Positions 1-6,069 of a stretch of 12,217 bases of DNA are shown here, piece by piece. A program made the position numbers and the translations under genes. The number at the start of each line of letters is the position of its first letter. The first letter of the stretch is position 1. The notes beneath the pieces are model-generated. The model ran no database searches, was not told the DNA's origin, and worked only from the letters and a program-made list of their open reading frames with translations. Source of the DNA: Paramuribaculum sp. (GTDB lineage Bacteria; Bacteroidota; Bacteroidia; Bacteroidales; Muribaculaceae); contig JAIDKJ010000355.1 of NCBI GenBank assembly GCA_029051835.1, positions 1 through 12,217 of the forward strand, read 5' to 3'.

Positions 1-150
1 GTTACGGAGAATTACAGGTCTACAAGAGTTTTTGTGTTAAACGAAGTTAAATCAGTTACAACCTTGTTACATCTTACCTATGTAGATTGGTTATCAGTTG
101 GCAATGTGGATGTTATGAAGTTCATAACAATCACACTACTTAACGGGTGA
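1..150. other. AT-rich intergenic or gene-end segment, no gene assigned
   Basis: This stretch is clearly richer in A+T than the rest of the window. Plus-strand frame 1 is open from the edge to a TGA at 148-150 (about 49 codons) and frame 3 to a TAA near position 50. Either could be the tail of a gene starting outside the window, but neither peptide is recognisable. It contains a 9-bp perfect inverted repeat, TGTTATGAA and TTCATAACA, at 111-119 and 121-129 with one base between. It also has GTTAC direct repeats at 55-59 and 66-70, spaced one helical turn apart. No promoter box was identified with confidence. Confidence 0.4.
111..129. repeat. Near-perfect palindrome TGTTATGAA-G-TTCATAACA
   Basis: Two 9-bp arms are exact reverse complements with a single G between them. 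A hairpin with a one-base loop is sterically poor, so it looks more like a dyad bound by a dimeric protein (regulator or site-specific recombinase) than an RNA stem. No neighbouring gene identifies the binding protein. Confidence 0.5.
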
Positions 151-319
151 CGGCTCTGCGGCTCATCTACGAAGATCCGCAGGTGCGTATGAGCCAACCC
201 CACCAAGCCGCCCCAAAGGGCGTCATGGCGGGGTTGACAGAGGTTGGTGGTCTACGACCACCCTCATGGTGTGTTGGGCGTGAGATGGAATAAGGATGCC
301 ACTCCATCTCATAACGTAG

Positions 320-339
320 GGATGCTCCATGGAGCATCC
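320..339. repeat. Perfect 20-bp palindrome within the structured island
   Basis: GGATGCTCCATGGAGCATCC is its own reverse complement. It sits 8 bases after the 281-311 stem. As RNA it could pair only by forcing a small loop from its centre, or between two molecules. As DNA it is a symmetric site. Confidence 0.7.
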
Positions 340-468
340 GATAGCGGAGATATGCGACATCTCACTCGGCGGCGAGGACAGAGGGAGCGTATCAAAGTGG
401 TGGCCATAGAGGTAGGTACCATCAGCGGAGCGGACGGGAGTGGGCGTAGACCACGCTACATTTGTAAG

Positions 469-503
469 CCCCGCCATGGCGGCCGTAGGGCGCCATGGCG
501 GGG
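469..503. repeat. 13-bp perfect inverted repeat CCCCGCCATGGCG
   Basis: The arms at 469-481 and 491-503 are exact reverse complements around a 9-base loop. The right arm repeats, in the same orientation, the sequence at 225-234 inside the left-hand hairpin (196-235), so related GC-rich hairpins mark both ends of the island. There is no T-run after it on either strand, which argues against an ordinary intrinsic terminator. Confidence 0.75.
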
Positions 504-560
504 TCAGGAGAGAATCAGCTCGGCATCTTCGTAGATGAGGCCGGATACGGCGGTAGTGAA

Positions 561-600
561 ACAAAAAACAAGTGGACGGCTTTTTATGAGCCGTCCACGT
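561..600 (-). terminator. Rho-independent terminator for the trmB-mrp unit
   Basis: Read on the minus strand, GTGGACGGCT (598-589) and AGCCGTCCAC (581-572) form a perfect 10-bp stem with a 7-base loop. It is followed at once by a T-rich tract (TTGTTTTTTGT, 571-561). It lies about 50 bases past the mrp stop codon and fits termination of leftward transcription. On the plus strand the hairpin is not followed by Ts, so it should act in one direction. Confidence 0.85.
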
Positions 601-647
601 AAGTAGTTGTCCTCAGAGGTGGGAGCGAGTGCCTGTATGCGATTGTT

Positions 648-1745
648 TTACTGCAGCGATACCTTGATGGTGGGTGGGAGAGTGCCGTTGCGGCGGTCGC
701 AGGCGTCGACCACTTCGCGAGCCACGTGGCGGAATGCCTGGCCGGTGACTGACGAGCCGTCGAGAGCCACGGGGCGTCCTTCGTCGCCACCCTCGCAGAT
801 TGATTCCACCACCGGGATCTGGCCAAGGAGCTTCACGCCGAGTTTTTCGGCGAGCTTCACGCCCCCTTCACGGCCGAATATGTAGTAGCGCTCGTCGGGA
901 TGACGTTCGGGTGTGAACCATGCCATGTTCTCCACCAGTCCGAGTATAGGCACGTTGACCTTGTCGCCCGTAAACATTGATATCCCTTTGCGGGCATCGG
1001 CAAGAGCCACCTCCTGAGGTGTGCTGACGATGACGGCTCCTGTGATGGCGAGTGTCTGCACGAGTGTCAAATGTATGTCGCTCGTGCCCGGAGGCATGTC
1101 GATGAGGAAATAGTCGAGTTCGCCCCAGTCGGCTTCGCCTATGAGCTGTTTGAGCGCGTTGGATGCCATGCCGCCGCGCCATAGCACGGCGCTCTCCTTG
1201 TCGACGAGAAATCCGATCGACAGCAGTTTCACCCCATATTTCTCAAGCGGGATGATCAGCGCGCGGCCGTCCACCTCGTGCATGTAGACCTGCTCGTCCT
1301 CCACTCCGAACATCTTCGGGAGCGACGGGCCGAATATGTCGGCGTCGAGAAGTCCCACTCTGTAGCCTTCCTGCGCCAGCGCCACGGCGAGATTCACAGC
1401 CACGGTCGACTTGCCCACGCCCCCTTTGCCGGAGCTGACGCCTATGATGTTCTTCACGCCGGGGAGCATCGGCTGTGCCTTCTGTTCGGGCTGGCGCGAT
1501 GCGGTGGCGATGGCAGGCTCTACTTCGGGGGATATATATGTGCGCAGGGCGGCTTCGGCGGCCTTTACGATCGACTTCATGAACGGGTCGGTGGGCTTGT
1601 CGAACACTATCGTGAAGCTCACTTTGGAGCCGTCAATGCGTATGTCGTCGGCGATCATGTCGAGGTCAACGATGTCGCGTCCGTTGCCCGGATAGCGCAC
1701 ATTGCGCAGTGCGTCGAGTATGAGGTTGGGATATAGTCGTTCCAT
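648..1745 (-). CDS. mrp: Mrp/NBP35-family P-loop ATPase, putative Fe-S cluster carrier
   Basis: This 365-residue protein has an N-terminal MIP18/DUF59-like domain (about residues 1-75), a linker, and a MinD/Mrp P-loop ATPase domain. Visible motifs are the deviant Walker A SSGKGGVGKST (104-114), DADIFGPSLP (134-143) and DYFLIDMPPGTSD (211-223). Family members bind and transfer Fe-S clusters in the cytoplasm. The C-terminal CxxC that bridges the cluster in characterised ApbC/NBP35 proteins would be expected near NMAWFTPERH (273-282), but no cysteine is there; the only cysteines are C317 and C349. Such replacement seems typical of Bacteroidetes members from memory, so the cluster-binding mode is uncertain. 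The start ATG lies 30 bases after the trmB stop, suggesting co-transcription. Family assignment is very secure; the exact biochemical role is less so. Confidence 0.95.
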   Translation of the reverse strand: MERLYPNLILDALRNVRYPGNGRDIVDLDMIADDIRIDGSKVSFTIVFDKPTDPFMKSIVKAAEAALRTYISPEVEPAIATASRQPEQKAQPMLPGVKNIIGVSSGKGGVGKSTVAVNLAVALAQEGYRVGLLDADIFGPSLPKMFGVEDEQVYMHEVDGRALIIPLEKYGVKLLSIGFLVDKESAVLWRGGMASNALKQLIGEADWGELDYFLIDMPPGTSDIHLTLVQTLAITGAVIVSTPQEVALADARKGISMFTGDKVNVPILGLVENMAWFTPERHPDERYYIFGREGGVKLAEKLGVKLLGQIPVVESICEGGDEGRPVALDGSSVTGQAFRHVAREVVDACDRRNGTLPPTIKVSLQ

Positions 1746-1775
1746 ATGGATCAGCTTGGATATGTTGATGTCTGT

Positions 1776-2534
1776 TTATTGTTCTTCGCCTTCGACATGG
1801 CCGCGCGAGAAGCTGCGGTAGGTGTCGTAGGGTATCTCGATGTCGGGTTCCGACAGGTCGCGGTCGCGCGGAATGGCAAACCGCAGGTATTTTATCGTCA
1901 GTCCGCGCGAGAGCCACTGCTGCTCATAATAGGTGCGTATCGACAATATGTCGTCGGCCGGATGCGACGGATCGCCGTAAAGGTCGGACGTGTCGGCTTC
2001 GGGCACTATGCCGTTGTGCTCGGCCATGGCGCGCGTGTAGGTGTATAGAAATGGGCTGTCGGTCTTCAGGTGCAGCTTTCCTTCGGGTTTCAGTATATGG
2101 CTGTAGAGTTCCAGAAAACGGGTTGAGGTCAGCCTCTTGCGCACCTTCTTCATCTGCGGGTCGGGAAACGTGATCCAAATCTCGCTCACCTCTCCGGGCG
2201 CGAAGAAGCGGTCTATAAGCTCTATGTCGGTGCGCAGAAATCCCACATTGGTCATTCCGGCCGCCAGGGCGCGCTTGGCGCCTGTCCACATGCGGGCGCC
2301 CTTCACGTCGATGCCTATGAAGTTCTTGCCGGGGATCCGCTCGGCGAGTCCGACGGTGTATTCGCCTTTGCCGCATCCGAGTTCAAGCACTATCGGATTG
2401 TCGTTGTGGAAAAACTCGCTGTTCCAGTGTCCTTTCATCTCGAATCCTTCCGAAGCCAGCGTGGCAAACGGACATTGTACGACGAAAGGTATCTCTTCCA
2501 TCTCCCGGAATTTTCGCAATTTGTTCTTGCCCAT
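1776..2534 (-). CDS. trmB: tRNA (guanine(46)-N7)-methyltransferase
   Basis: TrmB uses S-adenosylmethionine to make m7G46 in the tRNA variable loop, in the cytoplasm. From the chosen ATG the protein has 252 residues. It shows the SAM-binding motif VLELGCGKG (49-57), [10 protein letters not shown] (74-83), the family signature [16 protein letters not shown] (121-136) and LKTDS (156-160). The frame stays open upstream to an ATG at 2609, but that would add 25 residues encoded by the promoter palindrome and would lie upstream of the predicted -7 box. The start at 2534 (MGKNKLRKF) fits the family N-terminus and leaves a leader of about 24 bases. It is the first gene of a leftward unit with mrp. The FPDP motif lacks the Trp/His found in proteobacterial TrmB. 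Confidence 0.96.
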   Translation of the reverse strand: MGKNKLRKFREMEEIPFVVQCPFATLASEGFEMKGHWNSEFFHNDNPIVLELGCGKGEYTVGLAERIPGKNFIGIDVKGARMWTGAKRALAAGMTNVGFLRTDIELIDRFFAPGEVSEIWITFPDPQMKKVRKRLTSTRFLELYSHILKPEGKLHLKTDSPFLYTYTRAMAEHNGIVPEADTSDLYGDPSHPADDILSIRTYYEQQWLSRGLTIKYLRFAIPRDRDLSEPDIEIPYDTYRSFSRGHVEGEEQ

Positions 2535-2564
2535 AATCTGTCGGTAGGTTGTCTGCTTTGTGTG

Positions 2565-2597
2565 CAAAATTAAGGAAAATCCGCGGATTTTCCCTAA
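2565..2597 (-). promoter_or_regulatory. Predicted promoter of trmB-mrp (TTAG-N21-TAATTTTG)
   Basis: On the minus strand TAATTTTG (2572-2565) matches the Bacteroidetes -7 consensus TAnnTTTG exactly. A weak -33-like TTAG (2597-2594) lies 21 bases upstream, one mismatch from TTTG. Initiation a few bases beyond the box would leave a leader of roughly 24 bases before the trmB ATG at 2534. The spacer is essentially the 20-bp palindrome shared with the opposite promoter. Confidence 0.65.
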
Positions 2598-2602
2598 CTT
2601 TG
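2570..2602 (+). promoter_or_regulatory. Predicted promoter of the rightward nine-gene run (TTAA-N21-TAACTTTG)
   Basis: TAACTTTG (2595-2602) matches TAnnTTTG exactly. The weak -33-like TTAA (2570-2573) is 21 bases upstream. The next gene's ATG begins at 2610, only 7 bases after the box, so the transcript probably starts at or within a few bases of the start codon. It overlaps the trmB promoter, each promoter's -33 region touching the other's -7 box. Confidence 0.65.
2574..2593. promoter_or_regulatory. Perfect 20-bp palindrome between divergent promoters; possible operator or dispersed repeat
   Basis: GGAAAATCCGCGGATTTTCC is fully self-complementary. It fills the spacer of both predicted promoters, so a dimeric protein bound here could affect both. 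From memory, closely similar sequence (translated as KIRGFSLI) turns up in many annotated Bacteroidetes peptides, which would point to a dispersed promoter-associated palindrome; that recollection is unverified. Confidence 0.55.
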
Positions 2603-2609
2603 CCTTCAA

Positions 2610-3632
2610 ATGAGCAAAAACGTACTGATAATAGGAGCAGGCGGATTTGTCGGCGGTTTCATAGCCGACGAAGCCCTGCGTCGTGGATTTACGGTGACGG
2701 CCGGCATACGCGCCTCGACCTCGCGGAGATACCTTGCCGACAGCCGCATCCGGTTTCTGACTCTCGACTACGAGCAGCCGGAGCAGATGGCCTCAGCCAT
2801 AGCCGAGGCAATGCCCGAAGGGGAGCCTTACATGCTGGTGTATAATCTCGGAGCCACGAAATGCACCAATTTCGCCGATTTCAACCGTATCAATTACCAG
2901 TATCTGCGCAATGTCGTCGAGGCGCTCCGCATGGCCCGGCGCATTCCCGGACGCCTGCTGTATATGAGCAGCCTTTCGGCGCTCGGACCGGGCGACGAGC
3001 GCACCTATGCGCCGCTTACGGGCAAGACGATCCCGGCGCCCGACACCCGCTACGGAGTCAGCAAGATCAAGGCCGAGACGTTTCTCGAAACCTGCCCCGA
3101 CATCCCCTGGACCATATTCAGGCCCACCGGTGTCTACGGTCCTCATGAGCAGGACTATCTGATGATGATACGCAGCATCGACCGACACTGGGACTTCGGC
3201 GTGGGACTGCGCCGCCAGATGCTCACGTTCATCTATGTCAAGGATCTTGCGGCAGCGGTGTTCGACGCGCTTGCCACCGACCGCACGCTCCGGCGCAAAT
3301 ATATCATATCCGAGCCGCGGAGCTACACCCAGGCCGAATTCCGGCGTATCGCGGCACGTATTCTCCGACGCCGGGTGGTGATCCCCGTCAGGGTGCCTAT
3401 ATGGATGCTCTATGTCGTTTCGGTAGTGGCCGAGAAGATCGGCGTGATACGCTCCAAACCAAGCACGCTCAACCGCGACAAGTTCCGCATCATGCGTCAG
3501 CGCAACTGGAGCTGTTCGGTCGACGAGGCTGTGGCCGACTTCGGATTCGCCCCGCGCTATGATCTCGTCAAGGGTCTGACCGAAACCGTGGAAGCCTACC
3601 GCCAAAGCCTCGGGGAGGAGGCGTCGCGATGA
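2610..3632 (+). CDS. NAD-dependent epimerase/dehydratase family protein (extended SDR)
   Basis: This 340-residue cytoplasmic oxidoreductase has an N-terminal Rossmann motif GAGGFVG (9-15), an active-site serine region YMSSLSALG (118-126) and the catalytic pair YGVSK (Y148, K152). [10 protein letters not shown] (171-180) and the [10 protein letters not shown] segment (207-216) are typical of NDP-sugar epimerases/dehydratases and sterol-dehydrogenase-like proteins. The substrate cannot be read from sequence. The hydrophobic stretch at about 259-274 may be a membrane-contacting segment rather than a true helix. The ATG lies 7 bases after a perfect -7 box, so the message is probably leaderless. 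The end overlaps the next ORF by four bases (ATGA), suggesting coupled translation. Confidence 0.92.
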   Translation: MSKNVLIIGAGGFVGGFIADEALRRGFTVTAGIRASTSRRYLADSRIRFLTLDYEQPEQMASAIAEAMPEGEPYMLVYNLGATKCTNFADFNRINYQYLRNVVEALRMARRIPGRLLYMSSLSALGPGDERTYAPLTGKTIPAPDTRYGVSKIKAETFLETCPDIPWTIFRPTGVYGPHEQDYLMMIRSIDRHWDFGVGLRRQMLTFIYVKDLAAAVFDALATDRTLRRKYIISEPRSYTQAEFRRIAARILRRRVVIPVRVPIWMLYVVSVVAEKIGVIRSKPSTLNRDKFRIMRQRNWSCSVDEAVADFGFAPRYDLVKGLTETVEAYRQSLGEEASR

Positions 3633-3913
3633 GCCGTCGGTCGGTCTACCGTGCGCCGTCATGGTTTATCGTTCTGGCCGTGGTGATGGCTCTTCCGGCG
3701 CTGCTTGCGCCGGCTATGCTGTCGGCCTGTCCGCCCGATGCCCCCGGCATAGTGCGCACCCTCGTGTGGATCTATCCCGTCTACGTAGTGGTGGCCGCAT
3801 GGCTCGCCTGTCTGTGCTGGGATAGCCGGCGTGTCATGGCGTGGATACTGCTCGCTCTTATGGCTCTTACCCATGCGGGCATGTGGATGCTTGTAAAAGC
3901 GCCGGTCTATTGA
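3629..3913 (+). CDS. Small three-helix inner-membrane protein, function unknown
   Basis: I do not recognise this 94-residue protein. It begins with a basic N-terminus (MSRRSVYR) followed by three hydrophobic segments at about 11-33, 42-63 and 69-89, joined by short loops. That is consistent with a polytopic inner-membrane protein. There is no clear lipobox or signal peptidase site. Its ATG overlaps the stop of the epimerase-like gene (ATGA at 3629-3632), and its stop (3911-3913) directly abuts an ATG in the aroQ frame, so it is embedded in a translationally coupled cluster. The overlap and codon use like the neighbours support a real gene. A partnership with the epimerase-like protein, for instance in envelope lipid or glycan chemistry, is only a guess. 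Confidence 0.75.
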   Translation: MSRRSVYRAPSWFIVLAVVMALPALLAPAMLSACPPDAPGIVRTLVWIYPVYVVVAAWLACLCWDSRRVMAWILLALMALTHAGMWMLVKAPVY

Positions 3914-3943
3914 ATGAAACTTCGTAAAAAGCTCCATATAATC

Positions 3944-4381
3944 ATGAATATACTTATCATCAACGGCCCGAATCTCAATCTGCTCGGAGTCCGCGAGCCG
4001 TCGGTCTACGGCCATACTTCGTTCGACGACTTTATGGAGAGCCTCCGGAGGCTCTATCCGCAGATCGCCTTCGACTGCTTCCAGAGCAATCACGAGGGCG
4101 CGATCATCGACCGTCTGCACAGCGACGGGTTCAACGGCCGCTATGCCGGAATAATACTCAATGCCGGAGCTTATACCCACACCTCGCTCGCCATTGCCGA
4201 TGCCATCGCGGCCATCGAAGTGCCGGTGGTGGAGGTGCATATATCCAACGTGGCCGCCCGCGAGGAGATACGCCACCGTTCGCTGATAGCTCCCGTGTGC
4301 CGCGGATCTATAGCCGGCTTCGGCCTCGACAGCTACCGTCTGGCCGTGGAGGCTATCGCGCGGCCTGTAAAAATCAATTGA
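3944..4381 (+). CDS. aroQ: Type II 3-dehydroquinate dehydratase
   Basis: It catalyses 3-dehydroquinate to 3-dehydroshikimate, the third step of the shikimate pathway, in the cytoplasm as a dodecamer in known members. From the chosen ATG it has 145 residues, the usual family length. It begins MNILIINGPNLNLLG. Active-site features are present: R17, the catalytic tyrosine Y22 (EPSVYG), N73 and H79 (NAGAYTH), H99 (EVHISN) and R110/R112. An in-frame ATG 30 bases upstream (3914), abutting the previous stop, would add MKLRKKLHII. This is atypical for the family and less likely, although tight coupling could use it. The stop precedes the next ATG by four bases. Confidence 0.96.
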   Translation: MNILIINGPNLNLLGVREPSVYGHTSFDDFMESLRRLYPQIAFDCFQSNHEGAIIDRLHSDGFNGRYAGIILNAGAYTHTSLAIADAIAAIEVPVVEVHISNVAAREEIRHRSLIAPVCRGSIAGFGLDSYRLAVEAIARPVKIN

Positions 4382-4385
4382 CGAT

Positions 4386-5396
4386 ATGAAAAGACTTACC
4401 GATATAATGGCAACGGTCACCGACGCACGCTGTGACCGACACTTTCTGACGTCGTTGCGACGCGCCGGAATGAATTCAGTCAGGATCAATTCGGCGCATG
4501 TCGACGGCGAGGGACTGCGACGCATCATCCGCGCCGTGCGCGACCATGTGCCCGGAACGGCAATACTGATGGATACAAAAGGACCTGAAATCCGCACTAC
4601 GGCGCTCTCCGGCGCTCTGGAGTCGGTGACGCTGGCCGAAGGCGACGTAGTGAGGCTCGCCGAATGTGCAGCTACCGATGCGTCGGTCATAGGCATAGCC
4701 GTTGAAGGCGTGTGCGCCGCACTGCGCAAGGGTCATCGTGTGGTGCTCGACGACGGCGCCATGGAGCTGTCCGTGCGCCATGCCGACGGTGCGGTGGTTG
4801 AAGCCGTGGTGACCCTCGGAGGTGAACTCGGTTCGCGCAAGACGGTCAATCTGCCCGACACCGACCTGCCGCCGCTCCCTGCTGTGTCGGAACGCGACCG
4901 CAGGGCTATAGAGGTGGCCGTGGAGGAGCGCATCGACATGATAGCCCACTCTTTTGTGCGCAGTGCGGCCGACGTTGAGGCTGTGCGCGCTCTGACCGCA
5001 GGCAGCGATATACGCATATACGCCAAGATTGAGTGCCGGGAGGCCATACGCAATTTCAACGGCATTCTTGAGGCGGCCGACGGCATACTCGTGGCGCGCG
5101 GCGACCTCGGCACGCAGATCGACGTGGCCACCATACCGGCCGTGCAGCACAAGGCCTGCGCCATGGCACACGCGGCAGGCAAGTCGGTGATAGTGTCGAC
5201 GCAGATACTCACCTCCATGATCGACCATCCCTACCCGACAAGAGCCGAGATGACCGATGTGGCGTTTGCCGTGCGCGACGGAGTGGAAACGCTTCTGCTC
5301 ACGGGCGAAACAGCACAGGGCCACTTCCCGGCCGAATGTGTCGACGCGATGCGCCGCTGCATCGAGGCCTCGCAAACCTATTTCGCCGCGTTATGA
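4386..5396 (+). CDS. Pyruvate kinase homologue lacking the C-terminal domain
   Basis: The 336 residues cover only the A and B domains; bacterial pyruvate kinases usually have about 470-480 residues, with a C-terminal regulatory/oligomerisation domain that is absent here. Kept motifs are DTKGPEIRT (63-71), GSRKTVNLPDTDLPPL (149-164), AHSFVRS (187-193), YAKIE with catalytic K214 and metal ligand E216, VARGDLG (D240), STQILTSM (271-278) and PTRAEMTDVAFAV (284-296). Departures are the first ATP-contacting motif, normally ATIGPAS, which reads ATVTDAR (9-15), and the RLNFSH motif, which reads RINSAH (33-38), putting Ala at the K+-ligand serine. The ATG follows aroQ by four bases and the stop overlaps the next gene (ATGA), so the truncation is fixed. 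It could be an active minimal kinase, a regulatory relative or a decaying paralogue. Homology is certain; activity is not. Confidence 0.9.
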   Translation: MKRLTDIMATVTDARCDRHFLTSLRRAGMNSVRINSAHVDGEGLRRIIRAVRDHVPGTAILMDTKGPEIRTTALSGALESVTLAEGDVVRLAECAATDASVIGIAVEGVCAALRKGHRVVLDDGAMELSVRHADGAVVEAVVTLGGELGSRKTVNLPDTDLPPLPAVSERDRRAIEVAVEERIDMIAHSFVRSAADVEAVRALTAGSDIRIYAKIECREAIRNFNGILEAADGILVARGDLGTQIDVATIPAVQHKACAMAHAAGKSVIVSTQILTSMIDHPYPTRAEMTDVAFAVRDGVETLLLTGETAQGHFPAECVDAMRRCIEASQTYFAAL

Positions 5397-6037
5397 GCGC
5401 CCCGCTGACGCTCACCGACGACCGGCTCGAGCAATATATCGAGAACCATATCTCGCCTGAGCCTGAACATCTCAGACAGCTCTACCGCCATACATGGCTC
5501 CATCATCTGTATCCGCGGATGTGTTCGGGTCATCTGCAGGGACGCATTCTGAAAATGCTCACTGCCATGATAGCGCCGCGGCGTGTGCTCGAACTGGGCA
5601 CATTCACCGGCTACTCCGCGCTGTGCATAGCCGAAGGGCTGCAGCCGGGAGCAACGCTCGACACTGTGGAGATCGACGACGAGATGGAGGACGAGCTGCG
5701 CGAGCGTTTCGCCCCTTATCCGTCGATAACGCTTCATATCGGCGATGCGGTCGAGGTGGTGGAGCGGCTCGCCGGCGAATGGGACATGGTGTTTGTCGAT
5801 GCCGACAAGCGCCGCTATCCCGAATATCTCGCCATGCTCAAGTCTCGGGTGGCCCGCGGAGGATATATACTTGCCGACAATACTTTATGGTCGGGACAGG
5901 TGGTGGCCGACGATGCCCGGCGCGACCCGCAGTTGAGCGGCATTCTGGAGTTCAACCGGCTTGTGGCCGACGATCCGGAGCTTGAGTCGGTTATCTTCCC
6001 GCTGCGCGACGGTCTGTCGCTCATAAAGCGTTTATGA
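5393..6037 (+). CDS. Class I SAM-dependent O-methyltransferase (catechol-OMT-like)
   Basis: This 214-residue cytoplasmic enzyme of the bacterial O-methyltransferase_3 type has SAM motif VLELGTFTGYS (65-75), acidic ribose ligand region VEIDDE (92-97), metal-binding VDADK (135-139) and LADNTLWSG (160-168). Relatives methylate catechol-type hydroxyls with a divalent metal; the natural substrate is unknown. The frame is open upstream into the pyruvate-kinase gene, but the ATG at 5393 overlapping that gene's stop codon gives MSAPLTLTDDRLEQYI, a normal family start. From memory, aroQ, pyk and this O-methyltransferase are adjacent in other Bacteroidales, so the neighbourhood appears ancestral. Confidence 0.93.
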   Translation: MSAPLTLTDDRLEQYIENHISPEPEHLRQLYRHTWLHHLYPRMCSGHLQGRILKMLTAMIAPRRVLELGTFTGYSALCIAEGLQPGATLDTVEIDDEMEDELRERFAPYPSITLHIGDAVEVVERLAGEWDMVFVDADKRRYPEYLAMLKSRVARGGYILADNTLWSGQVVADDARRDPQLSGILEFNRLVADDPELESVIFPLRDGLSLIKRL

Positions 6038-6069
6038 ACAATCGTTTTTGATTAAAATCTATTATATCC

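Larger units (their letters stand above)
151..560. repeat. Hairpin-rich non-coding island bracketed by a 15-bp inverted repeat
   Basis: The outer arms CTCATCTACGAAGAT (162-176) and ATCTTCGTAGATGAG (525-539) are exact reverse complements. Inside lie: a stem at 196-213/218-235 with three mismatches; a 7-bp stem at 246-252/256-262; a 9-bp stem TGAGATGGA/TCCATCTCA at 281-289/303-311; a perfect 20-bp palindrome at 320-339; a 5-bp stem at 347-351/359-363; and a perfect 13-bp stem at 469-481/491-503 with a 9-base loop. The motif GGGCG(T/C)CATGGCGGGGT occurs twice in direct orientation (218-234 and 488-504). Overlapping open frames exist on both strands (about 96 and 113 codons), but their peptides look like translated palindromes and have no recognised domain. 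It could be a structured RNA, a multicopy intergenic repeat or a miniature mobile element; the sequence alone does not decide. Confidence 0.6.

Noticed and set aside
1..150. Possible 16S rRNA tail, from GTAACAAGG on the minus strand
   Set aside because: Only nine bases match the rRNA 3' region; the flanking sequence does not continue as rRNA.
223..564. Open frames of 113 (minus) and 96 (plus, 244-534) codons in the leading region
   Set aside because: They overlap each other on opposite strands across palindromes, show no domain and have odd residue composition; best explained as by-products of the structured island. Not fully excluded.
2535..2609. N-terminal extension of TrmB to an ATG at 2609
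   Set aside because: The extra 25 residues would be encoded by the promoter palindrome upstream of the predicted -7 box, and the family start matches MGKNKLRKF at 2534.
2793..5375. Long antisense frames (2793-3662, 3659-4729, 4476-5375, minus strand)
   Set aside because: They lie fully opposite well-supported genes with clear motifs and show His/Arg/Gly-rich shadow composition typical of GC-rich coding DNA.
5336..5392. Upstream start for the O-methyltransferase
   Set aside because: It lies inside the pyruvate-kinase gene; the ATG at 5393 gives a standard start and an ATGA overlap.
6038..6069. Promoter before DUF3822
   Set aside because: The gap is AT-rich with a TTTTTG, but there is no TAnnTTTG box at the right spacing.
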